64,000 nucleotides of DNA from Janibacter sp. CX7 (GTDB taxonomy: Bacteria > Actinomycetota > Actinomycetes > Actinomycetales > Dermatophilaceae). The notes below the pieces were generated by a model. The model saw nothing but the letters and a program-made list of their open reading frames with translations, did not search any database and had not been told where the DNA came from. A program made the position numbers and the translations under genes. Below, piece by piece: positions 1 to 12,009 of this stretch (position 1 is the stretch's first letter; each line of letters begins with the position of its first letter). The stretch is taken from contig NZ_CP101464.1 of NCBI RefSeq assembly GCF_024362365.1, positions 558,001-622,000 on the forward strand, read 5' to 3'.

Positions 1-121
1 TTTCCAGTCGGCCACCGGCCAGCTGGAGAACCACGGCCGGCTCCGCGCCGTCCGCAAGGACATCGCCCGCATCTACACCGAGATGCGCGAGCGCGAGCTC
101 GGGATCGGTGAGAGCAAGTGA
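1..121 (+). CDS. rpmC: 50S ribosomal protein L29 (3' part)
   Basis: The reading frame enters from the left edge and ends at TGA 119-121. It gives about 39 C-terminal residues beginning [20 protein letters not shown]. The [23 protein letters not shown] stretch is typical of the helical C-terminus of L29, which sits at the peptide-exit side of the 50S subunit. The stop overlaps the GTG start of rpsQ (GTGA), so the two are translationally coupled, as is usual at the end of the S10 operon. The 5' part lies outside the window. Confidence 0.93.
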   Translation, partial: FQSATGQLENHGRLRAVRKDIARIYTEMRERELGIGESK

Positions 122-402
122 CCGAGAACGAGAAGGACACCATCGTGACCCAGCGGAACGACCGCAAGACCCGCCGCGGCTACGTCGTCAGCGACAAGAT
201 GGACAAGACCGTCGTCGTCGAGGTCGAGGACCGCGTCAAGCACGCGCTCTACGGCAAGGTCATGCGCAAGACCTCCAAGGTCAAGGCGCACGACGAGGAG
301 AACGTCGCCGGCATCGGTGACCACGTCCTCATCATGGAGACCCGACCGCTGTCCGCCAACAAGCGCTGGCGGCTCGTCGAGATCCTCGAGAAGGCCAAGT
401 AA
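118..402 (+). CDS. rpsQ: 30S ribosomal protein S17
   Basis: The 94-residue OB-fold protein binds 16S rRNA near the 5' domain. The [33 protein letters not shown] region is the classic S17 signature. The GTG start at 118 overlaps the rpmC stop; an internal start is unlikely because the spacing and overlap fit coupling. It is the last gene before a 109-base spacer that contains a perfect 12-bp hairpin, so it probably marks the end of the S10 transcription unit or a point of attenuation. Confidence 0.95.
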   Translation: MTENEKDTIVTQRNDRKTRRGYVVSDKMDKTVVVEVEDRVKHALYGKVMRKTSKVKAHDEENVAGIGDHVLIMETRPLSANKRWRLVEILEKAK

Positions 403-414
403 GGCCACCCCGGA

Positions 415-442
415 GCGAAGGGGGCGCATCCGCCCCCTTCGC
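415..442. terminator. Perfect 12-bp hairpin between rpsQ and rplN
   Basis: GCGAAGGGGGCG (415-426) and CGCCCCCTTCGC (431-442) form a perfect stem around a CATC loop. No T-tract follows. It sits between the S10 and spc operons. It could be a weak or Rho-assisted terminator, an attenuator or an RNA processing site. Both arms carry the dispersed CCCCTTCG motif described separately. Confidence 0.6.
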
Positions 443-511
443 CCGCGAAGACCACATCAGTTCGGCCAGGCTCGCCGCGAGCGAGAACCAGCACGACGAC
501 AGGAGTGAGAA

Positions 512-880
512 GTGATCCAGCAGGAGTCGCGACTGCGCGTCGCCGACAACACCGGTGCCAAGGAGATCCTGTGCATCCGCGTGCTCGGTGGCTCCGGCCG
601 CCGGTACGCCGGCGTCGGCGACACCATCGTCGCCACCGTCAAGGACGCCATCCCCGGTGGCAACGTCAAGAAGGGTGACGTCGTCAAGGCCGTCATCGTC
701 CGCACCACCAAGGAGCGTCGTCGCAACGACGGTTCCTACATCAAGTTCGACGAGAACGCCGCCGTCATCCTCAAGGCTGACGGCGAGCCGCGCGGGACGC
801 GCATCTTCGGCCCGGTCGGTCGCGAGCTGCGCGACAAGAAGTTCATGAAGATCGTCTCGCTCGCACCGGAGGTGATCTGA
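512..880 (+). CDS. rplN: 50S ribosomal protein L14
   Basis: The protein is 122 residues, the standard bacterial length. It begins [28 protein letters not shown], the canonical L14 N-terminus. L14 lies at the subunit interface and contacts 16S rRNA. GTG 512 is chosen because AGGAG lies just upstream and the protein then starts exactly at the family start. It opens the spc operon; rplX follows 3 bases after the stop. Confidence 0.97.
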   Translation: MIQQESRLRVADNTGAKEILCIRVLGGSGRRYAGVGDTIVATVKDAIPGGNVKKGDVVKAVIVRTTKERRRNDGSYIKFDENAAVILKADGEPRGTRIFGPVGRELRDKKFMKIVSLAPEVI

Positions 881-883
881 TCC

Positions 884-1222
884 ATGGCCAAGCTCAAGAT
901 CAAGAAGGGCGACCTCGTCCAGGTCCTGTCCGGCAAGGACAAGGGCCTGCAGGGCAAGGTCATCTCGGTCAACACCGAGACCCAGCGCGTCGTGGTCGAG
1001 GGTGTCCAGCGGGTCACCCGCCACACCAAGGCCGGCATCGGCGGCCAGGCCGGCGGCCTGGTCGTCTCCGAGGCGCCGATCCACGTGAGCAACGTGGCGA
1101 TCGTCGACCCCGAGGACAACAAGCCGACCCGCATCAAGACCCGCGTCGAGACCGTCGAGCGCGACGGTCGCACCAAGGCGAGCCGCACCCGCGTCGCGGG
1201 CCGCTCGGGCAAGGACCTCTGA
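884..1222 (+). CDS. rplX: 50S ribosomal protein L24
   Basis: The protein is 112 residues. The N-terminal KOW motif is visible ([20 protein letters not shown]), followed by the [20 protein letters not shown] segment typical of L24, an assembly initiator that binds 23S rRNA. It is tightly packed between rplN and rplE (3-base and 1-base gaps), consistent with one transcript. Confidence 0.96.
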   Translation: MAKLKIKKGDLVQVLSGKDKGLQGKVISVNTETQRVVVEGVQRVTRHTKAGIGGQAGGLVVSEAPIHVSNVAIVDPEDNKPTRIKTRVETVERDGRTKASRTRVAGRSGKDL

Positions 1223-1223
1223 G

Positions 1224-1796
1224 ATGACTGACACCATCGAGACCGCCGTCGAGGCCCCGCGCCTCAAGGGCAAGTACGCCGATCAGGTCGTCCCCGCGCT
1301 GCAGGAGCAGTTCGGCTACGACAACGCGATGCAGGTTCCCCGCGTCGTCAAGGTCGTCGTCAACATGGGCGTCGGCGACGCCGCCAAGGACAGCAAGCTG
1401 ATCGAGGGCGCGATCCGCGACCTGACCGCCATCACCGGTCAGAAGCCGCAGGTCACCAAGGCCCGCAAGTCCATCGCGCAGTTCAAGCTGCGCGAGGGCA
1501 TGCCGATCGGCTGCCACGTCACGCTGCGCGGTGCGCGCATGTGGGAGTTCCTCGACCGCCTCACGGCGATCGCGCTGCCCCGTATCCGTGACTTCCGTGG
1601 CCTGAACCCGAAGCAGTTCGACGGCAACGGCAACTACACCTTCGGTCTGACCGAGCAGTCGATGTTCCACGAGATCGACCAGGACAAGATCGATCGCGTC
1701 CGCGGCATGGACATCACCGTGGTCACGACCGCGACGAACGACGACGAGGGCCGCGCGCTGCTCAAGCAGCTGGGCTTCCCCTTCAAGGAGAACTGA
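1224..1796 (+). CDS. rplE: 50S ribosomal protein L5
   Basis: The protein is 190 residues. [21 protein letters not shown] and [20 protein letters not shown] are characteristic L5 blocks, as is the [20 protein letters not shown] segment. L5 binds 5S rRNA in the central protuberance. The C-terminus ([17 protein letters not shown]) matches actinobacterial L5. The stop is followed after 1 base by rpsN, so they are co-translated. Confidence 0.97.
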   Translation: MTDTIETAVEAPRLKGKYADQVVPALQEQFGYDNAMQVPRVVKVVVNMGVGDAAKDSKLIEGAIRDLTAITGQKPQVTKARKSIAQFKLREGMPIGCHVTLRGARMWEFLDRLTAIALPRIRDFRGLNPKQFDGNGNYTFGLTEQSMFHEIDQDKIDRVRGMDITVVTTATNDDEGRALLKQLGFPFKEN

Positions 1797-1797
1797 C

Positions 1798-1983
1798 ATG
1801 GCGAAGACCGCCCTGATCAACAAGGCGAACAAGAAGCCGAAGTTCAAGGTCCGCGGCTACACGCGGTGCCAGCGCTGCGGCCGGCCGCACTCGGTCTACC
1901 GCAAGTTCGGCCTGTGCCGTGTGTGCCTTCGCGAGATGGCACACCGCGGCGAGCTCCCCGGTGTGACCAAGTCCAGCTGGTGA
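1798..1983 (+). CDS. rpsN: 30S ribosomal protein S14, zinc-binding type
   Basis: The 61-residue short form (type Z) carries four cysteines, C24-x2-C27 and C40-x2-C43, that form a zinc knuckle. S14 assembles into the 30S head. Many actinobacteria also carry a zinc-independent paralogue under Zur control elsewhere, so this copy is probably the zinc-replete housekeeping version. The following 130-base spacer before rpsH is unusually long for this operon and holds two hairpins. Confidence 0.96.
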   Translation: MAKTALINKANKKPKFKVRGYTRCQRCGRPHSVYRKFGLCRVCLREMAHRGELPGVTKSSW

Positions 1984-1991
1984 CCCACCCT

Positions 1992-2030
1992 GGGTCCGAC
2001 ACCTGTCGGGCCCACCGCGACCCAGGTCGC
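1992..2030 (+). other. Two adjacent hairpins in the rpsN-rpsH spacer
   Basis: GGGTCCGACA (1992-2001) pairs with TGTCGGGCCC (2004-2013) with one G-U pair. GCGACC (2017-2022) pairs with GGTCGC (2025-2030). They lie in the only long spacer inside the spc operon, just before rpsH. S8 controls spc translation in enterobacteria by binding its own mRNA. Whether this is an analogous site is inference only; it may equally be a processing or partial termination site. Confidence 0.4.
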
Positions 2031-2113
2031 ACCACAACCCACGAACCGTTCTACATCGAAGGTCGCTCCGGGCTCCGGAGGGAAACCGCGATGAGAGAGG
2101 GCAGGCAGAGCCC

Positions 2114-2512
2114 ATGACCATGACCGACCCGATTGCGGACATGCTGACCCGCGTCCGGAACGCCAACTCGGCGCACCACGACGTCGTCTCCATGCCGTAC
2201 TCCAAGCTCAAGTCGCACATCGCGGAGATCCTCCAGGCGGAGGGTTTCATCGCGGGGTGGGAGGTCGAGGAGGCGACCGTCGGCAAGACGCTGACGATCA
2301 ACCTCAAGTACGGCCCCAACCGTGAGCGCTCCATCGCGGGCGTGCGCCGGGTGTCCAAGCCCGGTCTGCGCGTCTACGCGAAGTCCACCAACCTGCCGAA
2401 GGTGCTCGGCGGCCTGGGCGTGGCGATCATCTCCACGTCCTCCGGCCTCCTCACCGACAAGCAGGCCGCAACCAAGGGTGTGGGCGGGGAAGTCCTCGCC
2501 TACGTCTGGTAA
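2114..2512 (+). CDS. rpsH: 30S ribosomal protein S8
   Basis: The protein is 132 residues. It begins [18 protein letters not shown] and ends [26 protein letters not shown], both diagnostic of S8. S8 binds the central domain of 16S rRNA and is an autogenous regulator of the spc operon in E. coli. It is preceded by a 130-base spacer with hairpins and followed by rplF after 12 bases. Confidence 0.97.
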   Translation: MTMTDPIADMLTRVRNANSAHHDVVSMPYSKLKSHIAEILQAEGFIAGWEVEEATVGKTLTINLKYGPNRERSIAGVRRVSKPGLRVYAKSTNLPKVLGGLGVAIISTSSGLLTDKQAATKGVGGEVLAYVW

Positions 2513-2524
2513 GGGGAAGCAGAC

Positions 2525-3061
2525 ATGTCGCGTATCGGACGACTCCCGGTCGCCATCCCCAGCGGTGTCGACATCGCCATCGAGGGCCAGACCGTCAAGG
2601 TCAAGGGCCCCAAGGGCGAGCTGCAGGTCATCGTGACCGAGCCGATCACGGTCGAGAAGACCGAGGCCGGCGTCGAGGTCAAGCGTCCCGACGACGAGCG
2701 CGAGTCGCGCTCGCTCCACGGCCTGACCCGCAGCCTCATCAACAACATGGTCGTCGGTGTCACCGAGGGCTACGAGAAGAAGCTCGAGATCCACGGCACC
2801 GGTTACCGCGTGCAGAACAAGGGCGGTTCGCTCGAGTTCGCGCTCGGCTACAGCCACCCGATCACCATCGAGGCCCCCGAGGGGATCAGCTTCAACGTCG
2901 AGAACCCCACGCGCTTCAGCGTCCAGGGCATCGACAAGCAGCTCGTCGGCGAGACCGCTGCCAACATCCGCAAGCTCCGCCGCCCCGACCCGTACAAGGG
3001 CAAGGGTGTCCGGTACGAGGGCGAGCAGATCCGTCGCAAGGTCGGAAAGGCTGGTAAGTAA
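2525..3061 (+). CDS. rplF: 50S ribosomal protein L6
   Basis: The protein is 178 residues with the two repeated alpha/beta domains of L6. The start [17 protein letters not shown] and the C-terminal [27 protein letters not shown] are signature sequences. L6 binds 23S rRNA near the factor-binding site. The spacing to rplR is 3 bases. Confidence 0.97.
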   Translation: MSRIGRLPVAIPSGVDIAIEGQTVKVKGPKGELQVIVTEPITVEKTEAGVEVKRPDDERESRSLHGLTRSLINNMVVGVTEGYEKKLEIHGTGYRVQNKGGSLEFALGYSHPITIEAPEGISFNVENPTRFSVQGIDKQLVGETAANIRKLRRPDPYKGKGVRYEGEQIRRKVGKAGK

Positions 3062-3064
3062 CCC

Positions 3065-3439
3065 ATGGCCAAGATCGTCAAGCGTGCCAAGGGCAAGAGC
3101 GCCGCTCGCGGGCGTCGCCACCTTCGCCTGCGCAAGAAGGTCACCGGCACCGCGGCCCGTCCGCGGCTGGTGGTCACCCGCAGCAGCCGCCACGTCTTCG
3201 TCCAGGTCGTCGACGACACGATCGGCAAGACCGTCGCGTCCGCGTCGACCATGGAGGCCGACGTGCGTGCGCTCGAGGCCGACAAGACCGAGCGGGCCAA
3301 GAAGGTCGGGGAGCTCGTTGCCGAGCGCGCCAAGTCCGCTGGTGTCGAGGCCGTCGTCTTCGACCGCGGTGGCAACCGCTACCACGGTCGCGTCGCCGCG
3401 ATCGCGGACGGCGCCCGCGAAGGGGGTCTGACGCTGTGA
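3065..3439 (+). CDS. rplR: 50S ribosomal protein L18
   Basis: The 124-residue protein has a basic N-terminus and the [20 protein letters not shown] and [24 protein letters not shown] blocks of L18, a 5S rRNA-binding protein. The end of the gene contains one CGAAGGGGG motif (about 3419-3427). That is the only clear copy I see inside a ribosomal-protein coding sequence in this cluster. Confidence 0.97.
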   Translation: MAKIVKRAKGKSAARGRRHLRLRKKVTGTAARPRLVVTRSSRHVFVQVVDDTIGKTVASASTMEADVRALEADKTERAKKVGELVAERAKSAGVEAVVFDRGGNRYHGRVAAIADGAREGGLTL

Positions 3440-3473
3440 TGCAGACCCAGAACGTCGAGAAGAGGAACATCTG

Positions 3474-4139
3474 ATGCCCGGACCCCAGCGTCGAGGCGCC
3501 GGTGCCGCAGGCACCAACGAGCGCTCCAACAACGACCGTCGTGACAACCGCGGCGGTGGCCGTGACCGTCGTGACGGTGGCCGTGACCGCACCGAGAGCC
3601 AGTTCCTCGAGCGCGTCGTGACCATCAACCGCGTGGCCAAGGTCGTCAAGGGCGGTCGCCGCTTCAGCTTCACCGCCCTGGTCGTCGTCGGTGACGGCGA
3701 CGGCACCGTCGGTGTCGGCTACGGCAAGGCCAAGGAGGTCCCGGCCGCGATCGCCAAGGGTGTCGAGGAGGCGAAGAAGAACTTCTTCACCGTCCCGCGC
3801 ATCCAGGGCACGATCCCGCACCCCATCCAGGGTGAGGCCGCGGCCGGCGTCGTCATGCTCCGCCCCGCCAGCCCCGGTACCGGTGTCATCGCCGGTGGCC
3901 CGGTGCGTGCGGTGCTCGAGTGCGCCGGCATCCACGACGTGCTGTCCAAGAGCCTCGGCTCGGACAACGCGATCAACATCGTCCACGCGACCGTCGAGGC
4001 CCTGCGCGGCCTCGAGCGTCCCGAGGCCGTCGCGGCTCGCCGCGGTCTGCCCCTGGACGAGGTCGCCCCGGCAGCCATGCTGCGCGCCCAGGCCGCTGGT
4101 CGCGCCGAGGCCGCCGAGAAGGCAAAGGCGGGTGCGTGA
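3474..4139 (+). CDS. rpsE: 30S ribosomal protein S5
   Basis: The protein is 221 residues, longer than the roughly 165 of E. coli because of an N-terminal arginine/glycine/aspartate-rich extension (about residues 1-40, repeats of RRD/GGRDR) and a short alanine-rich tail. The core ([35 protein letters not shown]) is standard S5, which maintains decoding fidelity. Such N-terminal extensions are common in actinobacterial S5. Its stop overlaps the rpmD start (TGATG). Confidence 0.96.
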   Translation: MPGPQRRGAGAAGTNERSNNDRRDNRGGGRDRRDGGRDRTESQFLERVVTINRVAKVVKGGRRFSFTALVVVGDGDGTVGVGYGKAKEVPAAIAKGVEEAKKNFFTVPRIQGTIPHPIQGEAAAGVVMLRPASPGTGVIAGGPVRAVLECAGIHDVLSKSLGSDNAINIVHATVEALRGLERPEAVAARRGLPLDEVAPAAMLRAQAAGRAEAAEKAKAGA

Positions 4140-4321
4140 TGGCACAGCTCAAGGTGACCCAGACCCGTTCGGAGATCGGTGGCAAGCAGAACCAGCGCGA
4201 CACGCTGCGCAGCCTCGGTCTGAAGCGCATCGGCGACGTCGTCGTCAAGGAGGACCGCCCGGAGATCCGTGGCATGGTCCAGACGGTTCGCCACCTGGTG
4301 ACCGTCGAGGAGGTTGACTGA
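4139..4321 (+). CDS. rpmD: 50S ribosomal protein L30
   Basis: The protein is 60 residues, starting [23 protein letters not shown]. The ATG at 4139 overlaps the rpsE stop, and the length and the [25 protein letters not shown] block match L30. A longer open frame extends upstream inside rpsE, but it is a shadow of that gene and the coupled ATG is the right start. L30 is a small peripheral 50S protein. Confidence 0.95.
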   Translation: MAQLKVTQTRSEIGGKQNQRDTLRSLGLKRIGDVVVKEDRPEIRGMVQTVRHLVTVEEVD

Positions 4322-4323
4322 TC

Positions 4324-4806
4324 ATGGCTGACTCCAAGGCCAACCCGACCCCGGAGCAGGGCACGCACGCTCTCAAGGTGCACCACCTGCGTCCGGCCCC
4401 CGGGGCCAAGACCGCCAAGACCCGCGTGGGTCGCGGTGAGGGCTCGAAGGGCAAGACCGCCGGCCGCGGTACCAAGGGCACCAAGGCCCGGTACCAGGTG
4501 CCGGAGCGCTTCGAGGGTGGTCAGACGCCGCTGCACATGCGTCTGCCCAAGCTCCGTGGCTTCAAGAACCCCTTCAAGACCGAGTACCAGGTCGTCAACC
4601 TCGACCGCATCTCCGCGCTCTTCCCCGAGGGTGGCAGCGTGGGCGTCGAGGAGCTCGTGGCGAAGGGTGCCGTCCGCGACGGTCACCTCGTCAAGGTGCT
4701 CGGCTCCGGCGAGATCACGGTGAAGGTCGACCTCACGGTCGACGCCTTCTCCGCGAGCGCCAAGGAGAAGATCGAGGCGGCCGGCGGCAGCATCACTGCT
4801 CGCTGA
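4324..4806 (+). CDS. rplO: 50S ribosomal protein L15
   Basis: The protein is 160 residues. The glycine-rich [24 protein letters not shown] region and the [18 protein letters not shown] motif are characteristic of L15, a late assembly protein of the 50S subunit. It is the last gene of the spc operon here; a strong hairpin follows 20 bases after the stop and separates it from secY. Confidence 0.97.
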   Translation: MADSKANPTPEQGTHALKVHHLRPAPGAKTAKTRVGRGEGSKGKTAGRGTKGTKARYQVPERFEGGQTPLHMRLPKLRGFKNPFKTEYQVVNLDRISALFPEGGSVGVEELVAKGAVRDGHLVKVLGSGEITVKVDLTVDAFSASAKEKIEAAGGSITAR

Positions 4807-4826
4807 CCCCTTTCGGTCCATCTGCA

Positions 4827-4860
4827 TCGAGGCCGTCCCGGCTCACCGGGACGGCCTCGA
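4827..4860. terminator. spc operon terminator hairpin
   Basis: TCGAGGCCGTCCCG (4827-4840) and CGGGACGGCCTCGA (4847-4860) are perfectly complementary around a GCTCAC loop. The 14-bp stem lies just after rplO. There is no uridine tract, as is common for actinobacterial terminators. Confidence 0.75.
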
Positions 4861-4872
4861 CGCGTCTCCCGG

Positions 4873-4891
4873 CCCCCTTCGTCGAAGGGGG
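4873..4891. repeat. Inverted pair of the CCCCTTCG motif upstream of secY
   Basis: CCCCCTTCG (4873-4881) and CGAAGGGGG (4883-4891) are separated by a single T. They form a near-continuous palindrome between the spc terminator and secY. It may strengthen termination or belong to the dispersed motif family. Confidence 0.6.
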
Positions 4892-5010
4892 ATGCGGGTC
4901 ACGTCGCGACCTCGCAGTCGCGGCAGGTATCGTCTGACAGGTTGCTCACCGTCGGTGGGCCCTGCCCGCAGCCCACATCTGCATCCCGGCACCGTCCTGG
5001 AGGAACCCAC

Positions 5011-6333
5011 GTGCTCTCCGTCTTCACCCGGGCGTTCAAGACGCCCGACCTGCGGCGCAAGCTGCTCTTCACGCTGGGCATCATCGTGCTCTTCCGCCTC
5101 GGGTCGCACGTGCCGACGCCCAACGTCAACTACACGGCGGTGCAGGACTGCATCGCGGGGGCCCGGCAGGACGCCGGCAACAACTTCCTCGGGATGGCCA
5201 ACCTCTTCAGCGGTGGGGCGCTGCTCCAGCTGTCGATCTTCGCGCTCGGGATCATGCCGTACATCACCGCGAGCATCATCGTGCAGCTGCTCACGGTCGT
5301 CATCCCTCGCTTCGAGGCGCTGAAGAAGGAGGGGCAGCAGGGTCAGGCGAAGATGACGCAGTACACGCGCTACCTGACGATCGCCCTGGCCATCCTCCAG
5401 TCGGCCACCTTCATCACCTTCGCGCGCAACCCCGCGAGCCTGTTCAACAACGCCGAGTGCGGGCCGATCCTCTACCGCGACTCGATGTTCTCGATCATCC
5501 TCATGGTCCTGACGATGACGGCCGGCACCGGTCTGATCATGTGGCTCGGCGAGCTCGTCACGGACAAGGGCGTCGGCAACGGCATGTCGCTGCTGATCTT
5601 CACGTCGATCACCGCGACCTTCCCCAGCTCGCTGTGGGCGATCCAGCAGCGCGACGGCCGCTGGGACCTCTTCTTCCTCGTCATCGCGATCGGCCTGGTC
5701 ATCATCGCCGCGGTCGTCTTCGTCGAGCAGAGCCAACGCCGCATCCCGGTCCAGTACGCCAAGAAGATGGTCGGCCGGCAGATGTACGGCGGCACCTCGA
5801 CCTACATCCCGATCAAGGTCAACATGGCCAACGTCATCCCGGTGATCTTCGCGAGCTCGATGCTTGCGCTGCCGCAGATGATCGCGCAGTTCCAGACCGA
5901 CCCGCAGGGTGACAACCCCGGCTGGGTCGACTGGATCAACACCTATCTCGTGCGGGGTGACCATCCCATCTACATGGCGGTCTTCACCGCGATGATCCTC
6001 TTCTTCACCTTCTTCTACGTGTCGATCACGTTCAACCCCACCGAGGTTGCCGACAACATGAAGAAGTACGGAGGCTTCATCCCAGGTATCCGGGCCGGGC
6101 GACCCACGGCCGAGTACCTCCAGTACGTGCTCACCCGCATTACCGTGCCGGGCGCCATCTACCTCGCTCTCGTCTCGTTGATCCCGCTCATCGCACTCGT
6201 GCTCGTCGGGGCCAACCAGAACTTCCCCTTCGGCGGTACCTCTATCCTCATCATGGTCGGGGTCGGTCTGGAGACGGTGAAGCAGATCGAGTCCCAGCTC
6301 CAGCAACGCCACTACGAAGGATTCCTCCGCTGA
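5011..6333 (+). CDS. secY: Preprotein translocase channel subunit SecY
   Basis: The 440-residue inner-membrane protein is the pore of the SecYEG translocon. It begins [35 protein letters not shown], the SecY N-terminus with TM1. About ten hydrophobic segments follow, with the plug-region [20 protein letters not shown] and the cytosolic-loop block [21 protein letters not shown] 5011 is chosen because GGAGG precedes it by 7 bases and it gives the family start; an in-frame upstream start at 4942 would add an implausible Pro-rich leader. The stop overlaps adk (TGATG). Confidence 0.96.
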   Translation: MLSVFTRAFKTPDLRRKLLFTLGIIVLFRLGSHVPTPNVNYTAVQDCIAGARQDAGNNFLGMANLFSGGALLQLSIFALGIMPYITASIIVQLLTVVIPRFEALKKEGQQGQAKMTQYTRYLTIALAILQSATFITFARNPASLFNNAECGPILYRDSMFSIILMVLTMTAGTGLIMWLGELVTDKGVGNGMSLLIFTSITATFPSSLWAIQQRDGRWDLFFLVIAIGLVIIAAVVFVEQSQRRIPVQYAKKMVGRQMYGGTSTYIPIKVNMANVIPVIFASSMLALPQMIAQFQTDPQGDNPGWVDWINTYLVRGDHPIYMAVFTAMILFFTFFYVSITFNPTEVADNMKKYGGFIPGIRAGRPTAEYLQYVLTRITVPGAIYLALVSLIPLIALVLVGANQNFPFGGTSILIMVGVGLETVKQIESQLQQRHYEGFLR

Positions 6334-6896
6334 TGCGTCTGATCATTTTGGGTCCCCCCGGTGCCGGCAAGGGCACCCAGGCCGGCCGGATCGCCGAGCA
6401 CTACGGCATCCCCGCGATCTCCACGGGTGACATCTTCCGCGCCAACATCAAGAACGAGACCGAGCTCGGTCTCCAGGTGAAGGAGATCCTCGCCTCCGGT
6501 GGTTACGTCTCCGACGACATCACCAACGCGATCGTCGAGGACCGCCTCGCGCAGGACGACGCCGCTCCGGGCTTCCTCCTCGACGGCTACCCGCGCACGA
6601 CCGCGCAGGTGACCGCCCTCGACGCGATGCTCGCCAAGGGCGACCACGCGATCGACAAGGTGCTCGAGCTCGTCGTCGACGACGAGGTCGTCGTCGCGCG
6701 CCTGCTCAAGCGGGCCGAGCTCGAGGGTCGCGTCGACGACACCGAGGAGGTCATCCGCGAGCGGATGGCCATCTACCACCGTGAGACCAAGCCGCTGTCC
6801 GACGCCTACGCCGAGCGCAACCTGCTCGTCACCGTCGACGGTGAGGGCGAGGTCGACGAGGTCGCCGAGCGCATCGTCGCGGCCCTGGGCGCCTGA
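6333..6896 (+). CDS. adk: Adenylate kinase
   Basis: The 187-residue enzyme interconverts AMP + ATP and 2 ADP. The P-loop GPPGAGKGT spans residues 7-15; the GYPRTTAQ block and the [11 protein letters not shown] region are also present. The LID is the short, zinc-free form, which explains the length being below the roughly 214 of E. coli. Its start overlaps the secY stop, so translation is coupled, and map follows 3 bases after its stop, in the common secY-adk-map order. Confidence 0.96.
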   Translation: MRLIILGPPGAGKGTQAGRIAEHYGIPAISTGDIFRANIKNETELGLQVKEILASGGYVSDDITNAIVEDRLAQDDAAPGFLLDGYPRTTAQVTALDAMLAKGDHAIDKVLELVVDDEVVVARLLKRAELEGRVDDTEEVIRERMAIYHRETKPLSDAYAERNLLVTVDGEGEVDEVAERIVAALGA

Positions 6897-6899
6897 GTC

Positions 6900-7748
6900 T
6901 TGTCCCTCTTCGGCCGTGAGCGGATCCGCCCGCGCACCCCGGACCAGCTCCGGGCGATGCGCGTGGCGGGTCTGCTCACCGGTCGCACCCTCGAGATGCT
7001 GCGCGGCGAGGTCCGCGCCGGCGTCACGACCGGGCAGCTCGACGCCCTCGCGGAGGACTTCATCCGCAGCGGCGGGGGAGTGTCCAACTTCCAGCTCGTC
7101 CCCGGCTACGTCAACACGCTGTGCACCTCGGTCAACGACGAGATCGTGCACGGCATCCCGGGCGACCGGGTGCTGCGTGACGGCGACCTGCTGAGCATCG
7201 ACTGCGGCGCCGAGGTCGACGGGTGGAACGGCGACTCCGCCATCACCCTCGTCGTCGGGGGCGATGCCGCAGGTGACCCGGCCGCCGTGCGGCTCAACGA
7301 GGTCACCCGACGCTCCCTCTGGGCCGGGCTCGCCGCCCTTCGCCCCGGAGGGGACCTCAACGACATCGGCGGCGCGGTCGAGGACTCGATCACCGACGAC
7401 GCGCGCGCCGACGGCGTCGACTACGGCATCGTGCAGGACTACACCGGTCACGCCATCGGTGAGCACATGCACCTGCCGCCCAATGTGCCCAACTACCGCG
7501 AGCCCGGCCGTCAGCCGCGCACGCCGGTCGGCACGACCCTGGCCATCGAGCCGATGGTCACCCTCGGCGACCAGGCCAACCACGTGCTGCCCGACGAGTG
7601 GACCGTCGTCACCGACGACGGCTCCGTCGCCAGCCACTGGGAGCACACCGTCGCGCTCACCGAGCGCGGCCTGTGGGTGCTCACCGCCCTCGACGGTGGC
7701 GAGGCAGAGCTCACCGCGCTGGGCGCTCCCTTCGGTCCGCTGGACTGA
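6900..7748 (+). CDS. map: Type I methionine aminopeptidase
   Basis: The 282-residue enzyme removes the initiator methionine from nascent proteins. Metal-ligand motifs are in order: DCGAEVDGWNGDSA (two Asp), GHAIGEHMH (His), AIEPMV (Glu) and EHTVALTE (Glu). The TTG start at 6900 lies 3 bases after adk and gives MSLFGRERIRPRTPDQLRAM; no strong ribosome-binding site is seen, so coupling to adk is likely. The normal next neighbour, infA, is displaced by about 7 kb. Confidence 0.94.
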   Translation: MSLFGRERIRPRTPDQLRAMRVAGLLTGRTLEMLRGEVRAGVTTGQLDALAEDFIRSGGGVSNFQLVPGYVNTLCTSVNDEIVHGIPGDRVLRDGDLLSIDCGAEVDGWNGDSAITLVVGGDAAGDPAAVRLNEVTRRSLWAGLAALRPGGDLNDIGGAVEDSITDDARADGVDYGIVQDYTGHAIGEHMHLPPNVPNYREPGRQPRTPVGTTLAIEPMVTLGDQANHVLPDEWTVVTDDGSVASHWEHTVALTERGLWVLTALDGGEAELTALGAPFGPLD

Positions 7749-7757
7749 TCTCGGACA

Positions 7758-7802
7758 CCCTTCGAGACGCTTGCAGAGCAAGCTCCTCAGGGAGCGTGGG
7801 GT
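7758..7802. repeat. REP-like intergenic element, copy 1
   Basis: The stretch begins CCCTTCGAGACGCTTGC and ends GCAAGCTCCTCAGGGAGCG. It contains a GCTTGC-AGA-GCAAGC stem. The same frame (CCCTTCGAGACG ... CTCCTCAGGGAGCG) recurs at 38544 and 40975, always between genes. Copy 1 follows map. Confidence 0.7.
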
Positions 7803-7829
7803 GTGGCCCACGCGACGCTGGACACCCCC

Positions 7830-7857
7830 TTCGCACCGTGGTGACGGTCGGTAGGGT
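7830..7857 (+). promoter_or_regulatory. Candidate promoter of mutA-mutB-meaB
   Basis: TTCGCA (7830-7835) and TAGGGT (7852-7857) are separated by 16 bases. The -10 box fits the actinobacterial TANNNT consensus; the -35 is weak. The start of mutA lies 61 bases downstream and has its own ribosome-binding site (GGAG at about 7907), so the transcript would have a short leader. Confidence 0.4.
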
Positions 7858-7918
7858 GCGAAGTCAGTCATGTCCGACGCCGTGACGCCGCGGCCGGGTC
7901 GATGAGGAGCTTTCGAGG

Positions 7919-9798
7919 ATGACCCTTCCCCCTGCACGTGACGACGTCATGGGCCTGGCCGAGGGCTTCGCCCCGGTGGGCCCGGACGCGTGGGCGGACC
8001 TGGCCGCCGCCGTCGTCAACAAGTCCCGTCCCGACGACCGCAAGGTCGACGGCGCCGGCGCCCGCGAGGCCCTGACCAGCCACCTGCCCGGCGGCATCGA
8101 CATCGACCCGATCTACTGGCCGCAGCCGGGCACCGCCCTCGGCGTGCCGGGCGCGATGCCCTTCACCCGTGGCCGTGGCCCCCGCAACCCCGACCTGCCG
8201 TGGGACGTACGCCAGCTGCACGACGACCCCGACGCGGCCGCGAGCCGCAAGGCGGTCCTCGACGACCTCGAGCACGGCGTGAGCTCGGTGTGGCTGCACG
8301 TCGGCGCCGACGGCATCGCCGCCGGTGACGTCGCCGAGGTCCTCACCGACGTCATGGCCGACCTCGCCCCGGTCGTCGTCAGCTCGACCGACGACCAGAG
8401 CGCCGCCGCGGCCGCGCTCGTCGCCGCCTGGGAGGCGAAGGGGGTCGACCCCACCGCCGTGAGCGGCAGCCTCGGTCACGACCCCATCGGTCAGGTCGCC
8501 ACGGTCGGCGGCACGCCCGACCTCGCGCCGCTCGTCGAGGCCGTCGCCACCTGCCGCGACCGCTTCGCCGGGGTGCGCGCCATCACCGTCGACACCCGGG
8601 TCCACCACGACGCCGGTGCCGACGCGCAGGACGAGATCGCCCTCGCCCTGGCGACCGCCCTCGACTACGTGCGCCACCTCGCCGAGGCGGGCGTCGAGCC
8701 GGCCGAGGCCTTCCGTCGCATCGACTTCCGCGTCGCAGCGACCGCCGACCAGTTCGCGACGATCGCCAAGCTGCGCGCCCTGCGACGCACCTGGGCCCGC
8801 GTGGGCGAGGTCCTCGAGGTGCCCGAGGCCGACCGGGGCGCCTGGATCCACGCCGTCACCTCGTGGCGCATGCAGACGCGCACCGACCCGTGGGTCAACC
8901 TGCTGCGCGACACGATCGCCTGCTTCGCAGCCGCCGCCGGTGGCGCCGACGCGATCACCGTGCTGCCCTACGACCACGCGCTCGGCCTGCCGACCGCCTT
9001 CTCCCGCAGGGTCGCCCGCAACACGCAGTCGCTGCTGTCGTCGGAGTCCAATGTCGCGCGGGTCGCCGACCCGGCCGGCGGCTCCGCCTACGTCGAGGCC
9101 CTCACCGACGAGCTCGCCCGCGCTGCCTGGACCTGGTTCGGTCAGCTCGACGCCGCCGGCGGTGCCGCCGCCGCGCTCGCCGCGGGCGCCGTCGCCGAGC
9201 GCCTCGCCGCCACCCGCGCCGAGCGGGACGAGGCCCTGGCCACCCGGGCGATGCCGATCACCGGCACCTCGACCTTCCCGCTCGCGGGGGAGACCCTGCT
9301 GACCCGCACGCCGCGCACCGAGCCGACCGGCGGCCTGCCGCGTCGCCGCGACAGCGAGGTCTTCGAGGCGCTGCGCGAGCGCACCGCCGCCGGCGACGTC
9401 AGCGTGCCGGTCCTCGCCCTCGGCCCGGCCAAGGAGCACACCGCCCGCCTGACCTTCGTCACCAACCTCCTCGGCGTCGCGGGCATCCGCCCCGAGGTCG
9501 TCGAGGTCGGTGAGGGTAGCGACCCGGGCGCCGTGGCGAGCGCCGCGCAGGGCGCGCCCGTCGCGATCCTCGCCTCCTCCGCCCGCGGCTACGAGGCACA
9601 TGCCGAGGCGGGCGTCGCCTCCCTTCGCGATGCCGGTGTGCAGCGCATCCTCGTCGCCGGCAAGGCCACCGAGGTCGGCGACACCACCGTCGACGGCGAG
9701 GTCCGCGACGGCATCAACATCGTGGACTTCCTCGCAGAACTTCTTGATCTCCTCGACACCCTCGGCGCCCCGGGCGCCACGCAGGCAGGAGCAGACGC

Positions 9799-9802
<4 letters not shown>
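7919..9802 (+). CDS. mutA: Methylmalonyl-CoA mutase small (beta) subunit
   Basis: The 627-residue non-catalytic partner of MutB forms the heterodimeric B12-dependent mutase that interconverts methylmalonyl-CoA and succinyl-CoA (propionate catabolism, odd-chain lipid and branched amino-acid breakdown). It is homologous to MutB over the TIM-barrel ([56 protein letters not shown]). The C-terminal B12-type domain lacks the DxHxxG cobalamin ligand motif, as expected for the small subunit. It overlaps mutB by 4 bases. Confidence 0.93.

Positions 9803-12001
<2,199 letters not shown>

Positions 12002-12009
<8 letters not shown>

Noticed and set aside
4942..5010. Upstream in-frame start for secY
   Set aside because: It would add 23 residues rich in Pro/Ser/Gly before the conserved N-terminus. 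GTG 5011 has a good GGAGG and matches the family.
7749..7918. Cobalamin riboswitch upstream of mutA
   Set aside because: The 170-base region contains a REP-like element and a simple promoter, and I see no B12-box or the conserved core.
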